31,369 bases of DNA from an uncultured Arsenicibacter sp. (lineage in GTDB: Bacteria > Bacteroidota > Bacteroidia > Cytophagales > Spirosomataceae): contig NZ_CAMFHL010000064.1 of the NCBI RefSeq assembly GCF_945952095.1, forward strand, positions 1-31,369, in the 5' to 3' direction. The translations under genes were made by a program, and so were the position numbers. A model generated the notes under the pieces. The model was not told the origin of the DNA. It worked only from the letters and a program-made list of their open reading frames with translations, and did no database searches. Below, one piece after another: positions 9,520-17,076 of this stretch (position 1 is the first letter of the stretch; each line of letters begins with the position of its first letter).

Positions 9520-9570
9520 ATTGCCTGAACTCTTCTCATTTTTACACCCTGAATCATTAAAAGCACTGTT

Positions 9571-10263
9571 TTGGCGCATCCTGAAATTGTTGTGATTATC
9601 CCCGCCTTCAACGAAGAGCGGTCGATTGGTAAGGTAGTGCGCGAAATTCCGGCCGCGTGGGTGCAGGAAGTGATCGTCGTTAACAACAATTCCCGCGATC
9701 AGACGGCGGCAGTAGCGGCAAGTGCGGGGGCAACCGTGCTGGACGAACCGGTGCAGGGCTATGGCCGCGCCTGCCTGCGGGGGATTGCCTACGCTCAGAA
9801 TCGTGAACCAAAACCGGATATTGTCGTTTTTCTGGATGCCGACTATTCCGATTACCCGGAAGAACTGCCGCGGGTGATCGACCCGATTCTGACCGGCCAG
9901 GCCGATATGGTCATCGGGTCGCGGAAACTGGGCAACCGGCAGCGCGGGTCCATGACACCCCAGCAGGTGTTTGGCAACTGGCTGGCAACGACCTTGCTGC
10001 GATGGATTTACGACGTGCATTATACCGACCTCGGGCCATTCCGGGCGATCCGGTTCAGCAGCCTGATAGCTCTGGGCATGCAGGACCAGAATTACGGCTG
10101 GACGGTAGAAATGCAGGTGAAAGCCGCTAAAAAAGGCCTGAAAACCACCGAGGTACCGGTCAGCTACCGGGTGCGTATCGGGGTATCCAAGGTTTCCGGA
10201 ACGGTAAAGGGAACCGTTATGGCCGGGTATAAAATTCTGACAACGATTTTCAAATACTGGTAG
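9571..10263 (+). CDS. Family 2 glycosyltransferase, soluble (DPM1/DPG-synthase-like)
   Basis: The 230-residue protein is a GT-A fold glycosyltransferase. It shows the N-terminal VIIPAFNEERSIG nucleotide-binding strand, NNNSRD at 38-43, and the DxD-type metal-binding motif D89-A-D91. No membrane segments follow, unlike many polyprenyl-phosphate glycosyltransferases. The start is TTG at 9571, because a stop lies only seven codons upstream in frame and no ATG is available. It is the first gene of a three-gene glycosyltransferase run (30 bases to the next). A likely role is transfer of a hexose from a nucleotide sugar to polyprenyl phosphate, making the lipid-linked donor used by the GT-C enzyme two genes downstream; this is inferred from family and context. 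Confidence 0.88.
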   Translation: MAHPEIVVIIPAFNEERSIGKVVREIPAAWVQEVIVVNNNSRDQTAAVAASAGATVLDEPVQGYGRACLRGIAYAQNREPKPDIVVFLDADYSDYPEELPRVIDPILTGQADMVIGSRKLGNRQRGSMTPQQVFGNWLATTLLRWIYDVHYTDLGPFRAIRFSSLIALGMQDQNYGWTVEMQVKAAKKGLKTTEVPVSYRVRIGVSKVSGTVKGTVMAGYKILTTIFKYW

Positions 10264-10293
10264 GCTGCCGGTAGGCGAGTGTAGACCAGACCC

Positions 10294-11784
10294 ATGGAAG
10301 TTATTATACTGATACTGTACGGAGTAGCCCTACTGCTGCTCTTTGTTTACAACCTCGGGCAGCTGAGTCTGATTACGATTTACCTGCGGTCGAAGCAGAA
10401 GCGCAGGGCCAATATCCGTGCTGCCGATACCATTCCGTGGGAGCAGCTGCCACCCGTTACGGTACAGTTGCCAGTATATAACGAACTGTACGTGGCTGAG
10501 CGGCTGATTGATTCGGTCGTCAAACTCCGCTATCCGGCCGAAAAGCTGGAGATTCAGGTCCTCGACGATTCGACCGACGATACCGTTGACATCATTGCCC
10601 GTAAGGTAGCCTATTACCGGCAGCAAGGCATACCGGTTACGCACGTGCGGCGGCCGGAGCGGAAAGGCTTCAAAGCCGGTGCCCTGGCCTATGGGTTGCA
10701 GGAGGCCCGCGGTGAGTTTATCGCCATCTTTGACGCCGACTTTGTGCCTGATCCCGATTTTCTGCTCAAAACCATCCCGAACTTCAGCGACCCGAACGTC
10801 GGCATTGTGCAGACGCGCTGGGAACACCTCAACGAAGATTATTCGCTGATGACGCAGTTACAGGCTTTTGGCCTGAATGCCCATTTTACCATCGAACAAA
10901 GCGGCCGGTACGCTGGTGGGTACTTTGCCAACTTCAACGGCACCGGCGGAGTCTGGCGGCGGGCGGCCATCGACGATGCAGGTGGCTGGCAAAGCGATAC
11001 GCTGACCGAAGACCTCGATCTGAGCTACCGGGCACAGCTGCGCGGCTGGACATTCAGTTACCGGGAAGACATCGGCTCGCCGGCCGAACTGCCCGTGGCC
11101 ATGAACGCCATCAAATCGCAGCAGTACCGCTGGATGAAAGGAGCCGCCGAATGCGCACGCAAGAATTTCGGCAAGGTGCTGTTTGCGCGGCATACCTCGC
11201 TGGCAGTCAAGATGCATGCCTTTCTGCACCTGTTCAGCAGTGCCACTTTTATTCTGGTACTGGTACTGGGCGTCCTGAGTGTGCCGCTGCTGTACATCCG
11301 CTCCAACCATCCGGACTGGGAAGTTGTCTTTTATGTCATCAATTTTTTCCAGTTTAATCTCTTCATCCTGATTACATTCTACGGCCTGCCTTACTTTGTG
11401 CTGTCGCGCAAAAACAAGGTATTGGTCTTCTGGTATTTTCCGATGTATTCGTCACTGATGATGGGCCTGTCGCTCCATAACACCATTGCGGTAGTGGAGG
11501 GGTATATCGGCCGGAAAACGCCCTTTGTCCGCACGCCTAAATTCAACGTTAACAAGACCGGCGAGCGCTGGAACGGCAATAAATACCTGGGTAAAGGCCT
11601 GTCATGGCTGACGTTTGCGGAAGGGCTGCTGGCCGTTTACTTTGTCTGGGGCATGTCGTCGGCGTTTTTACTCAACGACTTCCGGATGATTTTTCTGCAT
11701 CTGATGCTGGCGGTGGGCTTTGGCATGGTCTTTTTTTATTCGCTGAGCCACGCAATGGCTGTCCGGCGGCGTAAATTTGCCTGA
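10294..11784 (+). CDS. Membrane processive-type glycosyltransferase GT2 (cellulose synthase-like)
   Basis: The 496-residue protein has one N-terminal membrane helix (about 3-28), a cytoplasmic GT2 domain and several C-terminal helices from about 300 onward. The D,D,D,QxxRW signature of processive beta-glycosyltransferases is complete: D91-D92, D147-A-D149, T238-E-D240 and Q276-Q-Y-R279-W280. It lacks a PilZ domain, and no BcsB or other cellulose genes are present, so it is more likely a glycolipid or short glycan synthase related to glucomannan or hyaluronan-type enzymes than a cellulose synthase. It lies in the middle of the three-gene glycosyltransferase operon. The ATG start gives a hydrophobic N-terminus, as expected. 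Confidence 0.9.
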   Translation: MEVIILILYGVALLLLFVYNLGQLSLITIYLRSKQKRRANIRAADTIPWEQLPPVTVQLPVYNELYVAERLIDSVVKLRYPAEKLEIQVLDDSTDDTVDIIARKVAYYRQQGIPVTHVRRPERKGFKAGALAYGLQEARGEFIAIFDADFVPDPDFLLKTIPNFSDPNVGIVQTRWEHLNEDYSLMTQLQAFGLNAHFTIEQSGRYAGGYFANFNGTGGVWRRAAIDDAGGWQSDTLTEDLDLSYRAQLRGWTFSYREDIGSPAELPVAMNAIKSQQYRWMKGAAECARKNFGKVLFARHTSLAVKMHAFLHLFSSATFILVLVLGVLSVPLLYIRSNHPDWEVVFYVINFFQFNLFILITFYGLPYFVLSRKNKVLVFWYFPMYSSLMMGLSLHNTIAVVEGYIGRKTPFVRTPKFNVNKTGERWNGNKYLGKGLSWLTFAEGLLAVYFVWGMSSAFLLNDFRMIFLHLMLAVGFGMVFFYSLSHAMAVRRRKFA

Positions 11785-11853
11785 GGCATGCCCGGTGGTA
11801 TGCAATCGGCACCAACCCGTCATCATCCAATTGTACTGTGATTAACCCATTGC

Positions 11854-13170
11854 ATGACCATCACTCCGTTCCGTGCGGGCTGGCTAATTCTGTCCGCCTG
11901 TTTATATGCGCTGGTAGGCTATACGACGCCCCGTGAGCAGTTTCCGATGCTGGCTGGCTTTGTTCTGTTTCTTTTCTGGGGGTATATGCTCCGGATCCGT
12001 ACGCTGGCCGGTGACCCCCGGCCCGACCGGTTTCTGTTCTTAGCGGCCATTTTGTTCCGTGTATTACTGCTACTGGCCCCGCCGCAGCTTTCCGACGATT
12101 ACTTCCGGTTTATCTGGGACGGACGGCTCGTTGCCGGAGGCTTTAACCCGTACCTGTACCTGCCCAACACAATTGTCAACGCCGTTCCGGGGCTCGATGA
12201 CCTGCTGCTGCAACTGCTGAATTCACCCGGCTATTACACCGTTTATCCACCATTCAACCAGTTTCTGTTCGGGCTGGCCGCCGTGCTGTCGCCCGATGAT
12301 ATAGCCGGTACGGTGGTTTGGCTGCGTATACCGATACTGCTGGCCGATATCGGCAGTATCTGGCTGATGGTAAAGTTACTGAAGCAGCTGGGAAAAAGTC
12401 CGGATCTGGCCCTGCTTTACGGGCTGAATCCGCTGGTGATTCTGGAGATTACGGGCAACCTCCATTATGAAGGTGTCGTCGTTTTTTTTGTGCTGCTGGC
12501 CGCCTGGCTCATTGTGCGTAACCGGATCGTGTTGGCGGGTGTGGCCATGGGGCTGGCCATTGCCACCAAGCTCCTGCCGCTGATGTTGCTGCCATTAGCC
12601 CTTCGCTGGCTAGGCTGGCGCAGCGGGGTGCTGTTCTGCGTGATTAGTCTGGCGGTAGCCGGAGGGCTGTTTTTCCCGTTTTTCTCGCAGGAACTGGTGC
12701 ACAATATGTTCAGCAGCCTCAATTTGTATGTGCAGAAGTTCGAATTCAACGCCAGTGTCTACTACTTGTTCCGCTGGCTGGGTTTCCGCTTACTGGGCTA
12801 TAATGCCGTAGCCCTGATCGGGCCGATGCTGTCGGTGGTAACGCTGGCGGGGGTACTGTGGCTGTCGTGGCGCAGGCCGACGGCTTTGGCTGCTCCGGCG
12901 CTGCTGATGCGGTTACTGGCTATCCTGACGTTGTATTTTGCGCTGGCAACTACCGTGCACCCGTGGTATCTGACGACGCTGGTGGCCGTGGCGGTGTTTG
13001 TACCGGTACGCTATCCGCTGTTGTGGTCAGGGCTGGTGATGCTGTCGTATGCCGCCTATCAGGTCACGCCTTATCACGAAAACCTTTGGTTTACAGCCTT
13101 TTCGTATAGTGCCGTCTTAGTGTTTGCGGTACGGGAGTGGCAGCAGCAAAGAGAATCCGTAACGATGTAG
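11854..13170 (+). CDS. Polytopic GT-C glycosyltransferase (GT87/mannosyltransferase-like)
   Basis: The 438-residue, strongly hydrophobic protein has about ten predicted membrane helices. The first extracytoplasmic loop carries an acidic pair D81-D82 followed by YFRFIWDGRLVAGGFNPY, typical of GT-C enzymes such as PIG-M, GT87 and DUF2029 mannosyltransferases, where acidic residues in this loop are catalytic. Such enzymes use polyprenyl-phosphate sugars as donors, which fits the polyprenyl-type GT2 at 9571. It starts 69 bases after the preceding gene and ends 21 bases before the convergent SulP gene. The sugar and acceptor are unknown. Confidence 0.8.
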   Translation: MTITPFRAGWLILSACLYALVGYTTPREQFPMLAGFVLFLFWGYMLRIRTLAGDPRPDRFLFLAAILFRVLLLLAPPQLSDDYFRFIWDGRLVAGGFNPYLYLPNTIVNAVPGLDDLLLQLLNSPGYYTVYPPFNQFLFGLAAVLSPDDIAGTVVWLRIPILLADIGSIWLMVKLLKQLGKSPDLALLYGLNPLVILEITGNLHYEGVVVFFVLLAAWLIVRNRIVLAGVAMGLAIATKLLPLMLLPLALRWLGWRSGVLFCVISLAVAGGLFFPFFSQELVHNMFSSLNLYVQKFEFNASVYYLFRWLGFRLLGYNAVALIGPMLSVVTLAGVLWLSWRRPTALAAPALLMRLLAILTLYFALATTVHPWYLTTLVAVAVFVPVRYPLLWSGLVMLSYAAYQVTPYHENLWFTAFSYSAVLVFAVREWQQQRESVTM

Positions 13171-13191
13171 CCGGGGGGGGCGGCATGCCTT

Positions 13192-14793
13192 TCAGGCGGC
13201 TAGTGTATCTTTTTTCCTGCGGGCAGCCAGCTGATGCGATGATACCGGTACGTGTCCGTCAAGCCCGGTGAGTTCCACACGGCCGCCGCTGATCTCGTAA
13301 TCATGTTTGAAGTGCTCCAGATTTTCCATAACCGTATGGTCGATCAGGCGGGTGTCCCGGAGGTCGATTGTTACGGCTAAGCCTTCCGGAATGGCGGCCA
13401 GCGTTTGTTTAATGCCGGGATAATTGGTAAAAACGGCGGCTTTACTGATGCGCACCAGATAGGAGGTTTCGGTAAACGACACGTCGATGGGAGCCTTAAA
13501 TATGGCCGAAGCCGGTTTACCGTTGATCAGATTAATGAGTAGTTTAACGGCCATCCCGGCGGCAATACCGACCAGCAGGTCTTCGGCCAATGTCAGCCCG
13601 ATCGTTACCAGAAAGATCAGTAACTGCTCCTTGCCGACTTTAAACGTATGGACAAACTCTTGCGGGTGTGCGAGGCGGATACCCACCGTAATGAGCATGG
13701 CCGCCAGGGCCGAATTCGGAATGAGCTCAATCCACGGCGAGGCTACCAGTACGAACACCAGTATCCAGAAACCATGAAAGAAATTGGCCCAGCGCGTTCG
13801 GGCGCCATTGGCCACGTTGGCCGAGCTCCGCGCTACTTCCGAAATCATCGGCAGACCGCCAGGAATCGCCGCCAGCATATTGCCGATACCAACCGCAATC
13901 AGATCACGGTTCATATCCGATTTACGCCGGTAAGGATCGAGCATATCAATGGCTTTCACCGTTAGTAAGGATTCCAGGCTGCCGACCAGCGCGACCATAA
14001 GGGTGTATCTGATGAAAATGCCCGGCTGGCTCAAACCATCGAAATCAACGTTAACCTGTATACTATCCATCAGGTTGCCGATGTGCATGAGCGCGTAGGT
14101 GGGTTCGGTGTGCTGAAAATCAAGGACCAGCCCGGCCGGAACCGAAAAGGCCAGTACAACCAGCGGGGCAGGGATTTTTTTGAGGAACGTATCGTTGCGC
14201 AGGTAAGGCCACAGCAGCATAATGCTCAGGCTGACCAGCCCGACAAAAGTTGCTTTCGGGTCGGGGTGGGCTATGCTGCGGGGAATCATCGCCAGCAACT
14301 CCAGCGGACCTTTGCCTTTCGTGACAGCAGGATCAATGTCTAACAATACATGTACCTGTTTGGCAATGATAATCAAACCGATAGCAGCCAGCATGCCATG
14401 CACGGCCGAAAGCGGAAAAATGTCGGCCAGTCTGCCAAGTTTAAAAACACCGAACAGAACCTGAATCAGCCCGCCGGCCAGCATAACACCCAGCGCCAGA
14501 TGCCAGCCTTGACTGCCCCCGCCAAACTCATTGACTGCCCCCGCCACAATAACGATCAGCCCGGCCGCCGGTCCTTTGATCGTCAGCCGTGAACCGGCCA
14601 TCAGACTAACCACAATGCCTCCGATAATGGCCGTTACCAGACCCATCAGCGGCGGAAACTCCGAGGCTTTGGCAATGCCGAGGCTTAACGGTAAAGCCAG
14701 CAGAAATACCGAAAAGCCGGAAAATGCATCGGATAGCCCGTTCCGGAGCAACCCGGCCAGACCGTCTTCGGGCAAGTCAGTTGTCGGTTTCAT
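13192..14793 (-). CDS. SulP family inorganic anion transporter with STAS domain
   Basis: The 533-residue protein has the usual SulP layout: 12-14 membrane helices over about residues 15-425, including the conserved GLVTAIIGGIVVSLMAGSRL and TIKGPAAGLIVIVAGAV segments, and a cytoplasmic STAS domain at about 440-520 (VTIDLRDTRLIDHTVMENL). It imports or exchanges anions such as sulfate, bicarbonate or dicarboxylates at the inner membrane. No carbonic anhydrase or sulfate assimilation genes flank it, so the substrate is undetermined. It diverges from the oxidoreductase gene at 15008, and the 214-bp gap carries three copies of an 11-mer that may regulate one or both genes. Confidence 0.93.
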   Translation of the reverse strand: MKPTTDLPEDGLAGLLRNGLSDAFSGFSVFLLALPLSLGIAKASEFPPLMGLVTAIIGGIVVSLMAGSRLTIKGPAAGLIVIVAGAVNEFGGGSQGWHLALGVMLAGGLIQVLFGVFKLGRLADIFPLSAVHGMLAAIGLIIIAKQVHVLLDIDPAVTKGKGPLELLAMIPRSIAHPDPKATFVGLVSLSIMLLWPYLRNDTFLKKIPAPLVVLAFSVPAGLVLDFQHTEPTYALMHIGNLMDSIQVNVDFDGLSQPGIFIRYTLMVALVGSLESLLTVKAIDMLDPYRRKSDMNRDLIAVGIGNMLAAIPGGLPMISEVARSSANVANGARTRWANFFHGFWILVFVLVASPWIELIPNSALAAMLITVGIRLAHPQEFVHTFKVGKEQLLIFLVTIGLTLAEDLLVGIAAGMAVKLLINLINGKPASAIFKAPIDVSFTETSYLVRISKAAVFTNYPGIKQTLAAIPEGLAVTIDLRDTRLIDHTVMENLEHFKHDYEISGGRVELTGLDGHVPVSSHQLAARRKKDTLAA

Positions 14794-14812
14794 GAAAAAG
14801 CAGGACAGGTTA

Positions 14813-14970
14813 TTTTACAGGAAAAGACATATAAACAGACATTAAAATAACCGTAATATTCTGAAGTGACCCTGTAGCGGGTGAGGAATTTAACCCGTTT
14901 TTAATTTTTGAGGCACAGTAGCTTTCTTTCCTGTAAAACAAGCGTCAAATAAGCCTGAATTTTACAGGAA
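14813..14970. promoter_or_regulatory. Three copies of TTTTACAGGAA in the divergent SulP/oxidoreductase gap
   Basis: Exact copies of TTTTACAGGAA lie at 14813-14823 and 14960-14970, with an inverted copy (TTCCTGTAAAA) at 14928-14938. The last two form an 11-bp dyad with a 21-base spacer, ending 37 bases before the oxidoreductase ATG. The first copy lies 20 bases upstream of the SulP start. An operator for a dimeric regulator is plausible; the regulator is unknown. Confidence 0.5.
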
Positions 14971-15007
14971 TGAGTATATTCCCGGCAGGTTTGACGTCTT
15001 GTTTACT

Positions 15008-16003
15008 ATGGAAAAAGAATTCAGCAGTCTGGTCGTAACGGAGATAGAGCGGGGAACATACAAAACCGCCTTAACGACCCGTAGTACGACACAGTTACCC
15101 GGGGGTGAGGTACTGATCAGGGTACAGTATTCATCGCTCAATTTTAAGGATGCCTTATCGGCGTCCGGCAACCGGGGCGTAACACGGCACTACCCGCACA
15201 CGCCGGGCGTTGATGCGGCGGGCGTTGTGGAAGCATCGGATCATCCGGACTGGCAGCCCGGCGATCAGGTGATTGTTACGGGCTTTGATCTGGGGATGAA
15301 TACCAGCGGTGGGCTGTCGCAGTACATCCGTGTGCCGGCGAAATGGGTTGTCCGGCTGCCCGAAAACCTGACTTTGGCCGAAAGTATGATGTACGGCACG
15401 GCCGGTTTTACGGCGGCCCTGAGTGTGGTGGCGCTGCAACACAATGGCGTTACGCCCGGCAAAGGGCCGGTAGTGGTAACCGGTTCTACGGGCGGGGTGG
15501 GTTCTATTGCCATTGCCATGCTGGCGAAACTGGGGTATACCGTAGTGGCCGTCAGTGGTAAGGCATCGGCTGAATCGTTTCTGAAAAGCCTTGGGGCGGC
15601 AGAGGTGATTCCGAGGGCAGAGCTGGAGGATGCATCGGGTAAGGCGCTGCTGAAAACCCGCTTTGCCGGCGCTGTGGATACCGTAGGCGGTCTGATCCTG
15701 GCGAATGTACTTAAAAGCACGCACTACGGCGGTACCGTGACCTGCTGCGGCATGGTCAACGGGGCCGATCTGCCGGTTACGGTATTTCCGTTTATTCTGC
15801 GGGGGATTCAGCTGGCGGGTATTGACTCGGTGGAGTATCCGCTGGCAGGGCGCGCCGCCATCTGGGAGCGGATGGGCAGCGACCTGAAGCCGGCCAACCT
15901 GCCGTCACTCAGCCACGAAATCGGGCTGGAGGCCGTACCCGACACCCTGCAGAAGATCCTGCACGGCGGCATGCAGGGCCGCGCCCTCGTCCGGATTGAT
16001 TAG
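15008..16003 (+). CDS. YhdH/AcuI-family NADPH-dependent quinone oxidoreductase
   Basis: The 331-residue protein is a zinc-less MDR-superfamily reductase. It has an N-terminal GroES-like fold (SSLNFKDALSASG, HTPGVDAAGVV), a nucleotide-binding motif VVVTGSTGGVGSIAIAML at about 155-172, and a C-terminal HGGMQGRALVRID typical of the YhdH/YhfP/AcuI group. Characterised AcuI members reduce acryloyl-CoA to propionyl-CoA with NADPH, and others reduce quinones; which applies here cannot be told. It is cytoplasmic. ATG 15008 is preferred to an in-frame TTG three codons earlier because it begins MEKEFSSLVV as the family does. It is followed at once by an inverted-repeat element. Confidence 0.92.
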   Translation: MEKEFSSLVVTEIERGTYKTALTTRSTTQLPGGEVLIRVQYSSLNFKDALSASGNRGVTRHYPHTPGVDAAGVVEASDHPDWQPGDQVIVTGFDLGMNTSGGLSQYIRVPAKWVVRLPENLTLAESMMYGTAGFTAALSVVALQHNGVTPGKGPVVVTGSTGGVGSIAIAMLAKLGYTVVAVSGKASAESFLKSLGAAEVIPRAELEDASGKALLKTRFAGAVDTVGGLILANVLKSTHYGGTVTCCGMVNGADLPVTVFPFILRGIQLAGIDSVEYPLAGRAAIWERMGSDLKPANLPSLSHEIGLEAVPDTLQKILHGGMQGRALVRID

Positions 16004-16007
16004 GGGT

Positions 16008-16094
16008 AACCACAGAGTAGCACGGAGTTCATGCACAGAGTAACACAGTTTTATCGTGCTTCTCTGTGCCCAAACTCCGTGTTACTCCGTGGTT
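16008..16094. repeat. Nested inverted repeat of ACAGAGT/ACGGAGT units
   Basis: Outer arms of 22 bases at 16008-16029 and 16073-16094 pair with one mismatch and one G-T wobble. Inside, an 8-bp stem (GCACAGAG, 16033-16040, with CTCTGTGC, 16062-16069) forms. Each arm is built from repeats of the unit ACAGAGTARCAC. It lies between convergent genes and its right arm overlaps the TAA stop of the gene at 16093. It resembles CCACAGAG-type dispersed intergenic repeats known from many genomes and may also act as a bidirectional terminator. Confidence 0.75.
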
Positions 16095-17061
16095 AAAAGT
16101 CTCCCTGATAAAACGGACTGAATACGTAGTAAGTACTGTCGCGCTGCGCGCGTTTAGGCTCCGTCTGAATATGGAGCTCAAACCGTGGCGTGCGGCCTTC
16201 GTCGGCCCGCATCCAGTTATAATAGGGCTGCTCCCGGGTGTATACCCGCAGTACTTCGCGGACATGCACCGTTTCTACATCTTTCGGTGTGGCTTCCAGC
16301 CCGTTGATGGTAATGTAAACATCAGACTTCACCTCATCCAGTACTTTCAGATAATCGTCTTTTCTCCGTTCGACCAAGGGTTTCTTATTATGAAAAAACA
16401 TGGCTTCCAGCAGGGAATTCATCGTGTACATAAATGATTCGCCCATAGGGTATTCGGAAAGGGCGGCTGCTGTCAGCAGGTCAGAAAACCGCTGGCGATA
16501 GGGAGTAACGGTAATAGGTCTGGTACTGGTTTCAATAAATAACCGGTATGGCTGCGGGTCAGCTTTATACTCATCTGTTTTTGCCTTACCCGAGGGGGTT
16601 AGCTGATTCATGATGAATAACTCTTTTACCTGGTCAAAACGAATCTGACTAATCGCCTGAACTGTTGCTTCTTTACCATTTATATAGTAGCGGGTATCGT
16701 ACTCGTGTTTGGGCAGTACCTGGAGCCGGTCTCCTTTCAGGCCGACCACCTGTGGATTGGTTTTGTAAAAATTATGCTGACTGGCGCGCGAGGTAAAAAA
16801 GGAAATTATCGATACCCAGTGCTTTGTCTGTTCCAGTTCGACCACCAGACCTCGTGTCGGATTGGTAGCTGCAATCGCGTTGGTTAAGGGTTTATCCTGT
16901 TCGCTGTCGGTTTGCTGGCAGGCCCAGAACGACAGGATACCCAGCAGGATAAATAAGCCATACCGCCAGCCGTTATTCCACCGGCCGGATTGCGTCCGGT
17001 TAATCATACTGATCCGGCTTTTCAGGTCAGACTGGTTAAAATTATTGGTAAAGGAATACAT
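16093..17061 (-). CDS. M56 sensor-like membrane protein lacking the protease domain
   Basis: The 322-residue protein begins with SFTNNFNQSDLKSRISMINR, which aligns with residues 261-280 of the upstream M56 protein (F-S-K-S-D-L-K-K-R-I-T-M-I-N-K). A single membrane helix follows at about 31-48, then an extracytoplasmic domain with two modules of the form Y-x-ING-x-E-A-T (about residues 129-155 and 247-275), like the NG-containing plug motifs in BlaR1-like C-termini. It has no HExxH. It therefore looks like an M56 sensor reduced to its last membrane helix and sensing domain. It lies 14 bases after the M56 stop and is the last gene of the BlaI operon. A ligand-binding partner or decoy for the full sensor is a reasonable guess, not shown. 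Confidence 0.75.
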   Translation of the reverse strand: MYSFTNNFNQSDLKSRISMINRTQSGRWNNGWRYGLFILLGILSFWACQQTDSEQDKPLTNAIAATNPTRGLVVELEQTKHWVSIISFFTSRASQHNFYKTNPQVVGLKGDRLQVLPKHEYDTRYYINGKEATVQAISQIRFDQVKELFIMNQLTPSGKAKTDEYKADPQPYRLFIETSTRPITVTPYRQRFSDLLTAAALSEYPMGESFMYTMNSLLEAMFFHNKKPLVERRKDDYLKVLDEVKSDVYITINGLEATPKDVETVHVREVLRVYTREQPYYNWMRADEGRTPRFELHIQTEPKRAQRDSTYYVFSPFYQGDF

Positions 17062-17062
17062 A

Positions 17063-17076
17063 GTGGTGGTGGTGGT
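17063..17076 (-). repeat. (ACC)n microsatellite in the 14-base intergenic spacer
   Basis: On the minus strand the spacer between the M56 TGA stop and the next ATG consists of CCACCACCACCACT; the repeat shares its first base with the stop codon. It occupies the ribosome-binding position of the downstream gene, so changes in copy number could alter its translation. Confidence 0.7.

Noticed and set aside
10294..11784. Cellulose synthase BcsA
   Set aside because: It has the catalytic signature but no PilZ domain, and no bcsB, bcsC, bcsZ or other cellulose genes are present.
13173..13180. Eight-G run as a frameshift or phase-variation site
   Set aside because: It lies in the gap between two convergent stop codons and cannot shift either reading frame.
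16093..17061. Shortened M56-like gene as a frameshifted pseudogene of the upstream sensor
   Set aside because: It has its own start just after the upstream stop, an intact 322-codon frame and different sensor modules, and the upstream M56 gene is complete.
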